From the NCBI GenBank assembly GCA_963693285.1, contig OY848928.1, positions 1 through 64,000 of the forward strand: a stretch of DNA of 64,000 bases, written 5' to 3'. This document shows positions 1-10,160 of the stretch, piece by piece. Origin of the DNA: Xestospongia muta. Taxonomy: Eukaryota; Porifera; Demospongiae; Haplosclerida; Petrosiidae. Below the pieces are notes generated by a model. That model was given only the letters and a program-made list of their open reading frames with translations. It did not search any database and was not told the DNA's origin. The first letter of the stretch is position 1. Every line of letters starts with the position of its first letter. The position numbers and the translations under genes are program-made.

Positions 1-2160
1 CCCTAAACCCTAAACCCTAAACCCTAAACCCTAAACCCTAAACCCTAAACCCTAAACCCTAAACCCTAAACCCTAAACCCTAAACCCTAAACCCTAAACC
101 CTAAACCCTAAACCCTAAACCCTAAACCCTAAACCCTAAACCCTAAACCCTAAACCCTAAACCCTAAACCCCTAAACCCTAAACCCTAAACCCTAAACCC
201 TAAACCCTAAACCCTAAACCCTAAACCCTAAACCCTAAACCCTAAACCCTAAACCCTAAACCCTAAACCCTAAACCCTAAACCCTAAACCCTAAACCCTA
301 AACCCTAAACCCTAAACCCTAAACCCTAAACCCTAAACCCTAAACCCTAAACCCTAAACCCTAAACCCTAAACCCTAAACCCTAAACCCTAAACCCTAAA
401 CCCTAAACCCTAAACCCTAAACCCTAAACCCTAAACCCTAAACCCTAAACCCTAAACCCTAAACCCTAAACCCTAAACCCTAAACCCTAAACCCTAAACC
501 CTAAACCCTAAACCCTAAACCCTAAACCCTAAACCCTAAACCCTAAACCCTAAACCCTAAACCCTAAACCCTAAACCCTAAACCCTAAACCCTAAACCCT
601 AAACCCTAAACCCTAAACCCTAAACCCTAAACCCTAAACCCTAAACCCTAAACCCTAAACCCTAAACCCTAAACCCTAAACCCTAAACCCTAAACCCTAA
701 ACCCTAAACCCTAAACCCTAAACCCTAAACCCTAAACCCTAAACCCTAAACCCTAAACCCTAAACCCTAAACCCTAAACCCTAAACCCTAAACCCTAAAC
801 CCTAAACCCTAAACCCTAAACCCTAAACCCTAAACCCTAAACCCTAAACCCTAAACCCTAAACCCTAAACCCTAAACCCTAAACCCTAAACCCTAAACCC
901 TAAACCCTAAACCCTAAACCCTAAACCCTAAACCCTAAACCCTAAACCCTAAACCCTAAACCCTAAACCCTAAACCCTAAACCCTAAACCCTAAACCCTA
1001 AACCCTAAACCCTAAACCCTAAACCCTAAACCCTAAACCCTAAACCCTAAACCCTAAACCCTAAACCCTAAACCCTAAACCCTAAACCCTAAACCCTAAA
1101 CCCTAAACCCTAAACCCTAAACCCTAAACCCTAAACCCTAAACCCTAAACCCTAAACCCTAAACCCTAAACCCTAAACCCTAAACCCTAAACCCTAAACC
1201 CTAAACCCTAAACCCTAAACCCTAAACCCTAAACCCTAAACCCTAAACCCTAAACCCTAAACCCTAAACCCTAAACCCTAAACCCTAAACCCTAAACCCT
1301 AAACCCTAAACCCTAAACCCTAAACCCTAAACCCTAAACCCTAAACCCTAAACCCTAAACCCTAAACCCTAAACCCTAAACCCTAAACCCTAAACCCTAA
1401 ACCCTAAACCCTAAACCCTAAACCCTAAACCCTAAACCCTAAACCCTAAACCCTAAACCCTAAACCCTAAACCCTAAACCCTAAACCCTAAACCCTAAAC
1501 CCTAAACCCTAAACCCTAAACCCTAAACCCTAAACCCTAAACCCTAAACCCTAAACCCTAAACCCTAAACCCTAAACCCTAAACCCTAAACCCTAAACCC
1601 TAAACCCTAAACCCTAAACCCTAAACCCTAAACCCTAAACCCTAAACCCTAAACCCTAAACCCTAAACCCTAAACCCTAAACCCTAAACCCTAAACCCTA
1701 AACCCTAAACCCTAAACCCTAAACCCTAAACCCTAAACCCTAAACCCTAAACCCTAAACCCTAAACCCTAAACCCTAAACCCTAAACCCTAAACCCTAAA
1801 CCCTAAACCCTAAACCCTAAACCCTAAACCCTAAACCCTAAACCCTAAACCCTAAACCCTAAACCCTAAACCCTAAACCCTAAACCCTAAACCCTAAACC
1901 CTAAACCCTAAACCCTAAACCCTAAACCCTAAACCCTAAACCCTAAACCCTAAACCCTAAACCCTAAACCCTAAACCCTAAACCCTAAACCCTAAACCCT
2001 AAACCCTAAACCCTAAACCCTAAACCCTAAACCCTAAACCCTAAACCCTAAACCCTAAACCCTAAACCCTAAACCCTAAACCCTAAACCCTAAACCCTAA
2101 ACCCTAAACCCTAAACCCTAAACCCTAACCCTAAACCCTAAACCCTAAACCCTAAACCCT
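1..2160. repeat. Telomere array, (CCCTAAA)n
   Basis: About 308 head-to-tail copies of the 7-mer CCCTAAA (TTTAGGG on the G-rich strand) start at base 1, so the window begins at a chromosome end with the C-rich strand in the orientation expected for a left end. The array is nearly perfect. The only irregular units I see are one with four Cs near 168-175 and one 6-mer CCCTAA near 2126-2131. TTTAGGG is the Arabidopsis-type repeat; most animals studied use TTAGGG, so the 7-mer is notable given the animal genes further in. Confidence 0.98.
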
Positions 2161-3370
2161 AATTAACCCTAATTAACCCTAATTAACCCTAATTAACCCT
2201 AATTAACCCTAATTAACCCTAATTAACCCTAATTAACCCTAATTAACCCTAATTAACCCTAATTAACCCTAATTAACCCTAATTAACCCTAATTAACCCT
2301 AATTAACCCTAATTAACCCTAATTAACCCTAATTAACCCTAATTAACCCTAATTAACCCTAATTAACCCTAATTAACCCTAATTAACCCTAATTAACCCT
2401 AATTAACCCTAATTAACCCTAATTAACCCTAATTAACCCTAATTAACCCTAATTAACCCTAATTAACCCTAATTAACCCTAATTAACCCTAATTAACCCT
2501 AATTAACCCTAATTAACCCTAATTAACCCTAATTAACCCTAATTAACCCTAATTAACCCTAATTAACCCTAATTAACCCTAATTAACCCTAATTAACCCT
2601 AATTAACCCTAATTAACCCTAATTAACCCTAATTAACCCTAATTAACCCTAATTAACCCTAATTAACCCTAATTAACCCTAATTAACCCTAATTAACCCT
2701 AATTAACCCTAATTAACCCTAATTAACCCTAATTAACCCTAATTAACCCTAATTAACCCTAATTAACCCTAATTAACCCTAATTAACCCTAATTAACCCT
2801 AATTAACCCTAATTAACCCTAATTAACCCTAATTAACCCTAATTAACCCTAATTAACCCTAATTAACCCTAATTAACCCTAATTAACCCTAATTAACCCT
2901 AATTAACCCTAATTAACCCTAATTAACCCTAATTAACCCTAATTAACCCTAATTAACCCTAATTAACCCTAATTAACCCTAATTAACCCTAATTAACCCT
3001 AATTAACCCTAATTAACCCTAATTAACCCTAATTAACCCTAATTAACCCTAATTAACCCTAATTAACCCTAATTAACCCTAATTAACCCTAATTAACCCT
3101 AATTAACCCTAATTAACCCTAATTAACCCTAATTAACCCTAATTAACCCTAATTAACCCTAATTAACCCTAATTAACCCTAATTAACCCTAATTAACCCT
3201 AATTAACCCTAATTAACCCTAATTAACCCTAATTAACCCTAATTAACCCTAATTAACCCTAATTAACCCTAATTAACCCTAATTAACCCTAATTAACCCT
3301 AATTAACCCTAATTAACCCTAATTAACCCTAATTAACCCTAATTAACCCTAATTAACCCTAATTAACCCT
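2161..3370. repeat. Subtelomeric 10-bp tandem array (AATTAACCCT)n
   Basis: 121 consecutive identical copies of the 10-mer AATTAACCCT, joined to the telomere without spacer. Each unit contains CCCTAA across the unit junction (TTAGGGTTAA on the other strand), so it is telomere-like but has a different period. The perfection over 1.2 kb implies recent homogenisation or direct synthesis. Short pieces of the same unit in the opposite orientation occur near 4528-4556 and 5075-5103. Confidence 0.97.
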
Positions 3371-3534
3371 GCCTTTTTCATTTTCCCGTTTTTTCCCTTT
3401 TTCCCTTTTTCACCTCTCTTTTATCCCTTCATTCACCTTTTCTCTTTTTATCCCTTTATTAACTTTTTTAATCACCACTCAATTAACTTTACCAAATTTC
3501 CTTTCTACTATTTGAATATTTTTTCATTTATTAA
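3371..3534. other. Pyrimidine-rich transition sequence
   Basis: T- and C-rich tracts on the + strand (runs of TTTTTCCC and similar) form the edge between the 10-mer array and the first dispersed repeats. No open frame or RNA gene is visible. Confidence 0.6.
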
Positions 3535-3625
3535 CCAATTTTTTTTTCATTAATGTAGGGATTGAACTCCAAATTCAAGGTCCTCCATGTTAACCACTAT
3601 TCCAACTAAGCACAGGTGACAGGAA
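3535..3625 (-). repeat. tRNA-derived SINE-like copy A
   Basis: Read on the minus strand, this stretch has a pol III A-box-like block (TGCTTAGTTGG) followed about 35 bases later by a B-box-like block (GAGTTCAATCC), the spacing expected in a tRNA, and then an A-rich tail (run of A at 3540-3548 on the complement). The T-loop is TTCAATC instead of TTCGANT. It looks like a decayed tRNA-headed SINE and not a functional tRNA, because the acceptor and anticodon stems do not pair well by eye. Confidence 0.5.
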
Positions 3626-3637
3626 ACAGATTAACCT

Positions 3638-3732
3638 TAATTTTTTTTTTCACCAATCTAGGGATTGAACTCCAAATTCAAGCTACTCCAAGCTAACCAC
3701 TACTCTAACTGACTACTGTTGAAAGCTAACAG
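3638..3732 (-). repeat. tRNA-derived SINE-like copy B
   Basis: A second, diverged copy of the element at 3535-3625 in the same orientation. It shares the TTTGGAGTTCAATCCC block and an A-run after it (complement of the T-run at 3641-3650), with an A-box-like TCAGTTAGAGTAGTGG. A further 3' fragment may lie at 3745-3790. Confidence 0.5.
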
Positions 3733-3984
3733 ATTAAAATCTAACTTTGTTTTTAAACTAATCTAGAGACAAACTACATATTCAAACACTTTTATACTAA
3801 TCTGCAATAGACCCCTTCGCTGTTCACAAGGGTCCCTCCTTGGTCTACTGCATAAGTCCCCTTTTGTCTGTTTACAAGAGTCTCCCTTTGGCCATTCACA
3901 AGCCTTTCCTTGGCCATTCACAATGCTCCTCCCTTGGATATTCACAAGACTCCCCTTACTTAACTTTAACCCAACATTCTCAGT
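3733..3984. other. Short imperfect CCTT-type repeats, no gene
   Basis: Contains repeated short blocks such as TTCACAAG followed by a C/T-rich word (3830-3950). ORFs in both directions here are only by-products of this repetition. I see no gene. Confidence 0.5.
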
Positions 3985-5510
3985 GTAAGATAATCCTCAA
4001 GCCAGCCTCTATTCTTTACAGACAATTGTGATTTTATAATAAAAGTAAAAAGTAATGCTTAGTTATTTTGTATCTGTAGCAATATAATAATCTAACAAGT
4101 GTCACTGAATCATTGTATAACTTTATTATCTTCTGTAATGGAGATACTGTTTTGTTATAAAACATTCTTCTCAAAAGTCCAGTCTTCATTTTATTTCAGT
4201 AGGTGTAACATTTCAGGTACTTCTAATATTAATTTCTCAATTGTACACTGATCTTGTGATGGAACATTATCTTGATCATTGACTGTTTGTTAATACTCTC
4301 TGCCATTGTGATGTCCATATGCACTTGAATGACCTAAAATCATTTTCTTCAGACTGACCATATAGTATACCTATAGTAAGATGTATGTTTGCTGGTTGCT
4401 TGAAGGAATTCTACCAAGAATAGTGTGATTCAGCAGATACTGGATGAAGCTACAAGTATAGCAATTGCCAGCTATGTTGGTAATACCAGGGCTTGACTTT
4501 GACTCAAACATAGGCATTAATTAGAGTTTATTAGGGTTAATTAGGGTTAATTAGGGTCAATTGTGATTTAATAATAAATGTAAAAAGTAATGCTTAGTTA
4601 TTTGTATCTGTAGCAATATAATACTCTAACAAGTGTCACTGAATCATTGAATAACTTTATTATCTTCTGTAGTGGAGATACTGTTTTGTTGGAAAACATT
4701 CTTCTCAAAAGGTGAGCCTTCATTTTATTTCAGTAGGTGTAACATCTTCAGGTACTTCTAATATTAATTTCTCAATTGTACACTGATCTTGTGATGGAAC
4801 ATTATCTTGATCATTGACTGTTTGTTAATGCTCTCTGCCATTGTGATGTCCATATGCACTTGAATGACCTGAAATCATTTTCTTCAGACTGACCATATAG
4901 TATACCTATAGTATACATTCATAAAATGTATCTTTGCTGGTTGCTTGAAGGAATTCTAACAAGAATACTGTGATTCAGAAGATACTGGATGAAGCTACAA
5001 GTATAGCAATTGCCAGCTATGTTGGTAATACCAGGGATTGACTTTGACTCAAACATAGGCATTAATTAGAGTTTATTAGGGTTAATCAGTGTTAATTAGG
5101 GTCATTTGTGATTTAATAATAAATATACAAAGTAATGCTTAGTTATTTTGTAACTGTATCAATAAAATACTCTAACAAATGTCACTGAATCATTGTATAA
5201 CTTTATTAGTTTCTGTAGTGGAGATACTGTTTTGTTATAAAACATTCTTCTCAAAAGGTGAGCCTTCATTTTATTTCCGTAGGTGTAACATCTTCAGGTA
5301 CTTCTAATATTAATTTCTCAATTGTACATTGATCTTCTGAAGGGACAATGTCTTGATCATTGGCAGTTTGTTAATGCTCTTTGCCATTATGATGTCCATA
5401 TACACTTGAATGACCTGAAATCATTTTCTTCAGACTGACCATATAGCTACAAGTATAACAATTGCCAGCTATGCTGGCAATACCAGGGCCTGACTTTGAC
5501 TCAAATATAG
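3985..5510. repeat. Triplicated ~530-bp subtelomeric unit related to the 3' end of the 27.5-kb pseudogene
   Basis: Three head-to-tail, mutually similar copies: about 3990-4556, 4557-5101 and 5102-5510. Each starts with the block around GACAATTGTGATTT, carries TTTATTATCTTCTGTA and AAACATTCTTCTCAAAA, and ends near a block of inverted 10-mer repeats (TTAGGGTTAA). The start of each copy aligns by eye with 27440-27630, which holds the downstream flank and last codons of the broken papain-like gene on the minus strand. The copies therefore derive from, or share an ancestor with, that locus. They have no intact reading frame. Confidence 0.8.
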
Positions 5511-5860
5511 GTGTATTTAGACCTGGGAATACTATGGCATATCCCTGGTAAGCTAATTCAGGAAAAAAAATGGCTTCTGGGTAGTTTTTCTAGTATTCGT
5601 TGGCTTAAAAAGTACTTACTCTCGACAATGACACAACAAAGACCTAATAGTCTAGCTCTCTTGTACATAGAGATACATCTTTTGTCCACATTATGGATTT
5701 GTTTGGAAAATTTCGTATTGCAGTTTTAACAGGAGCTCAAAAATTCCAGGATAGTTCTTTGTAAATAAAACTAAACTTCACCATTTCTTTGTAATTAATT
5801 ATGATTGACTCTATACATAATTAAAAGTTAATAACTATTGATAATTATTATTAATATTTT
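5511..5860. other. No gene seen
   Basis: Single-copy-looking AT-rich sequence between the triplicated unit and the first satellite monomers. One ORF of about 70 codons (5511-5729) has no recognisable domain, and I treat it as chance. Confidence 0.4.
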
Positions 5861-5869
5861 TAAAAGCCA

Positions 5870-6200
5870 TGCCCTTGTAGTCTGATGACAAATTTGAAGC
5901 AATTTAATTCTTTAAAAGTCTGTAAAAAACAAAAAAAATTAATTAATTTACATATACATTTACTAGTAGAACAAAGGGCATAATATAAACATTATAAAAA
6001 GATAATGCTAGATATTAGAGCAGTAATACTAATATATAGCTATCATCATAAAAAATTTAAAGCAATTTCATTCTTTAAAGTTTGTATAAAAAAACCAAAA
6101 CAAATTTATTAATTTACATGTACATTTACTAGAAGAACAAAGGGCATTATATAAATATTTTTAAAAGGATAATGCAATCTTTGTTACAAAATTCAAAGGC
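5870..6200. repeat. Two outlying copies of the 182-bp satellite
   Basis: Two diverged monomers of the satellite that fills 10160-20620. They share the blocks TTAATTTACATGTACATTTA, ACTAGTAGAACAAAGGGCAT and GAGCAGTAATACT. They mark the outer edge of the satellite family. Confidence 0.85.
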
Positions 6201-6209
6201 TTAACTGTA

Positions 6210-7235
6210 ATACAGTGCAAGATGCAAAGACTTAAAGCCTAATCCATTTGGTGCAAAAGGAAAATGCTAAAACCCTAAAAACTATTCGGTACTTAAGCTC
6301 TAACTTTAACTTTACAAGCTATAACTATAAGCTATAAGCAGTAACTATAAGCTCTAAGCTCTAACTATAAGCCATAAGGTCTAACTCTACGGTTTAAGCT
6401 CTACCTCTATTGCTCTAAACTCTAAATCTATAAGCTCTAACTATAAGCTCTAACTTTAAGCTCTAACTCTATAAGCTCTAACTATAAGCTATAATGTCTA
6501 ACTATAAGCTATAAGCTCTAACTCTATCTATAAGCTTTAACCTCCAACTCTAAGCTGTAAGCTCTAACTCTATAAGCTCTAAGTATAAGCTATAAGGTCT
6601 AACTCTAAGGTGTAAGCTCTACCTCTATAGTTCTAACTATAAGCTATAAGCTCTAACTTAACTCTATAAGCTATAATGTTTAACTATAAGCTATAACCTC
6701 TAACTCTAAGCTGTAAACTCCAACTCTATAAGCTATAACTATAAGCTCCAACTATAAGCTATAAGCTCCCACTATAAGCTATAAGCTCCAACTATAAGCT
6801 ATAACCTCCCACTATAAGCTATAAGCTCTAATTATAAGCTATAAGGTCAAACAAAGCTGTAAGCTCTAACTCTATAAGCTATAACTATGTAAGCTCTAAC
6901 TCTATAACTATAAGCTGTAAGCTTTAACTCTAAGCTATAACTATAAGCTCTAACTATAAGCTATAAGACAAAAGCTATAAATAGTTACAAAAGCTATAAA
7001 TAGCTATAAGCTCTAACTATAAGCTTTAAGACAAAAGCTATAAATAGCTATAAGCTCTAACTCTATAAGCTATAACTATAAGATGTAAGCTCTAACACTA
7101 TAAGCTATAACTATAAGCTGTAATTATAGTCTCTAACTCCATAAGCTATAACAATAAGCTAAAGCAATAACTCCAGTTATAAGCTCTAAGCTTTAAGCTT
7201 TAACTCTAAACTTTAACTCCAAGCTACATATAAAA
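6210..7235 (+). repeat. Degenerate CTATAAG/CTCTAA tandem array 1
   Basis: About 1 kb of short, irregular units alternating between TAAGCTCTAA, CTATAAG and CTCTAACT, period roughly 6 to 12 bases. The units resemble mutated telomere words (CCCTAA to CTCTAA). No coding potential. Confidence 0.85.
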
Positions 7236-7264
7236 TGTATTTGGTATCTCAATGTCTTTAACTG

Positions 7265-7605
7265 CATGTCTTTTATACACATTCTGTATTCATGCTATTG
7301 TGGGGCTCTGTAGCTATGAATCTCATTAACATGCTAACTTTTATACACAGTCCATGTTCATGCTATTGTGGGGCTCTGTAGCTATGAATCTCATTAACAT
7401 GCTAACTTTTATACACAGTCCATGTTCATGCTATTGTGGGGCTCTGTAGCTATGAATCTCATTAACATGATACCTTTTATACACAGTCTATGTTCATGCT
7501 ATTGTGGGGCTCTGTAGCTATGAATCTCATTAACATGATACCTTTTATACACAGTCTATGTTCATGCTATTGTGGGGCACAAGTTTATAGCTATGAATAT
7601 TATTA
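7265..7605 (+). repeat. 68-bp tandem repeat, five copies
   Basis: The block CATGCTATTGTGGGG recurs at 7291, 7359, 7427, 7495 and 7563, an exact 68-bp period, with nearly identical units around it (also ATTAACATG and TTTTATACACA). No open frame. Confidence 0.95.
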
Positions 7606-7649
7606 ACATTAAATCACCACCAGGAAAGAAAAGGGCTTAAGGTTTAGAA

Positions 7650-8985
7650 TTTTAGTTTTATGTACTACACAGTGTTAGGCTATATTTAATAATAGAGTAG
7701 GTGTAGGCTATACATACTTGTAGAGTCTACATACCATATAGAATAGGCATAGGCTATATTTGCATATAGAATGAATGCTAGGTTCTACATAATAACAGAG
7801 TAGGTGTAGAGTATACATATAAATTGAGTAGGGGTAGGTCATAGGGTGCTCTTAGAATCAATGAACTAAATAGTGATAGGCTACATTTACACAGAATGAG
7901 GTAGGGGTTCTACATAGGTGTAGGCTATACATAGTCATGAAATCTAGGTAAATAGCTAAGGTACCACTCATCACATTCAATTGACAATTAGGGCTTAGGG
8001 TTCTGACATGCACTGGAGTAGCTGCCCAAGAATGCAACTTCTGAAGCAATTCTCAGACCCATTATGTATACTGCAATACTGAGTAATATGTAAATTATAT
8101 TAGCCATTGCATAGACATCCTGCTATAATAAGTAGGTTGTGGTAGTTCTAAATAATAATACAGTAGGGATAGATCTATGTAAAAATAGATGGGGATAGGT
8201 TCTACGTAACAATACATGGGAGTAGGTACACATAGGGTTAGTTTTAAGTGATAATGAAGTAGCAGAAGGTTCTACATAAATAGTTGAGGGTAGGCTCTAT
8301 GCAATAATAAAGTAGGTGTAAGTTCTATGTAATAATAGATGGGGGTAGGTTCTAAGTTATAATAGATGGAGATAAGCATACTAATAGAGTAGGCTACACT
8401 AAATAAAAATGGGGTAGGTTCTGCATAATATTTGAGTAGGGGAAGGTTCTACATAATAAAATATTAGGTGTAGGTTCTATGTGATAATTAATGAAGTAGG
8501 TCCTACATAATAATAGAGCAGGTCTAGGTTCAAAAAAATAATAGTTCTGCAAAATAATAAATGGATGTAGGCTCTACAAAATAGGGGTAGGGTATATTTA
8601 CACATAGAATGTGGGTAGATATAGTAGGGGTAGATTCTATGTACTAAATAGGAGTAGGGTATATTTACACAAAGAATGTGAGTAGGTGTAGTAGGGATAT
8701 ATTCTATGTAATAAATAGGGGTAAGCTATATTTACACGTAGAATGTGAGTAGTTTTATATACTAGATAGGGTTAGACTATATTTAATAATTGAGTAGAAG
8801 TTGGCTATACATACTACATACCATATAGAATAGTAATAGGTTATATTTGCATATAGAATAAATGCTAGGTTCTACATAATAACAGAGTAGGTGTAGGCGA
8901 TACATACTAATAGAGTAGGGGTATGTCATAGGGTGTTCTTAGAATCAATGAACTAGATAGTGATAGGCTACATTTACACTGTAAG
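7650..8985 (+). repeat. Imperfect GTAGG/TCTACATAATAAT repeats with a longer duplication
   Basis: Short repeated words such as AGTAGGTGTAGG, TTCTACATAATAAT and ATAGAGTAGG fill the region without a fixed period. A longer duplication is visible: about 7670-7900 and 8755-8985 align by eye along most of their length, including ATTTGCATATAGAAT and AATGCTAGGTTCTACAT. The stretch at 8060-8140 also resembles (inverted) the flank at 27330-27410. Confidence 0.7.
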
Positions 8986-10160
8986 TTCTAACACAACTAT
9001 GAACTCTAACTGTAAGCTGTAAGCTCTAAATCTAAGCTCTAACTTTAAGTTGTAAACTCTAACTCTAACTCTAACTCCAAGCTATAAGCTCTAACTCTAA
9101 CTCCAAGCTATAAGCTCTAACTCTAACTCCAAACTATAAGCTATAAGCTATAACTCTAACCTGTAAGCTATAAACTCCAACTATAAGCTCTGATCTCTAA
9201 CTTTAAGCTTTGACTCCAAGCTTTAACTTTGAGCTCTAACTCTAACCTCTAAGCTCTAACTCCAAGCTATAAGCTATAAATATAAGCTATAAACTCTAAC
9301 TCTAAGCTGTAACCTCTAACTCTATAACTATAAGCTATAAGCTGCAAGCTCTAACTATAAGCTATAAGCAATAACTATAAGCTATAAGCTCTAAATAAGC
9401 TATAAGTTATAATTATAAGTTATAAGCTCTACCTCTAACTATATAAGCTACAACTATAAGCTATAAGCCTTAACTTTAAGCTGTAAGCTCTACCTGTAAA
9501 GCTTACAGTTTATAGTTATAGAATTAGAGCTTATAACTTTATAGCTTATAGAGTTAGAGCTTAGAGTTAGAGGTTATAGCTTATAGCATATAGATAGAGT
9601 TAGAACTTATAGCTTACAGTTAGAGCTTATAGCTTTGAGTTATAGGTTATAGTTGAAGCTTACAGCTTATAGTTGTAGCTTATGGAGTTAGAGCTTACAG
9701 CTTATAATTAGAGCTTATAGCTTATAGTTAGAGCTTAGACTTATAGCTAATAGCTTATACTTATAGCTTGTAGCTTATTTAGAGTAGATAGCTAATGGTT
9801 AGAACTTATAGCTTGTAGTTATAGCTTATAGAGTTACAGCTTATAGTTAGAGCTTACAGGTTATAGTCATAGCTTATAGAGTTAGAGCTGTAAGCTCTAA
9901 CTCTATAAGCTATAACTATAAGCTGTAAGCTTCAACTATAACCTATAACTCAAAGCTATAAGCTCTAACTGTAGGCTATAAGCTCTAACTAAAAGCTATA
10001 AGTTCTAACTCTATCTATAAGCTATAAGCTATAACCTCTAACTCTAAGCTCTAACTCTAAGCTCTAACTCTATAAATATAAGCTGTAAGCTTTAAATATA
10101 AGCTATAACTATAAGATAAAAGCTATAAATAGCTATAAGCTATAACTATAAGCTAAACCC
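8986..10160. repeat. Degenerate CTATAAG/CTCTAA array 2 with an inverted segment
   Basis: Same family as 6210-7235. Units read TAAGCTCTAACT on the + strand from 8986 to about 9490, switch to the reverse complement (AGTTAGAGCTTATAGC) from about 9490 to 9888, then switch back. The sharp strand switches show an inversion inside the array. Confidence 0.85.

Noticed and set aside
1..2160. Plant or algal origin suggested by TTTAGGG
   Set aside because: The genes beyond 28 kb (Csk, Rap, death domain, CFAP161 with SH2 kinases) are holozoan.
3535..3732. Functional tRNA genes on the minus strand
   Set aside because: A- and B-box-like blocks are present but the stems do not pair well, and A-runs follow, so SINE remnants fit better.
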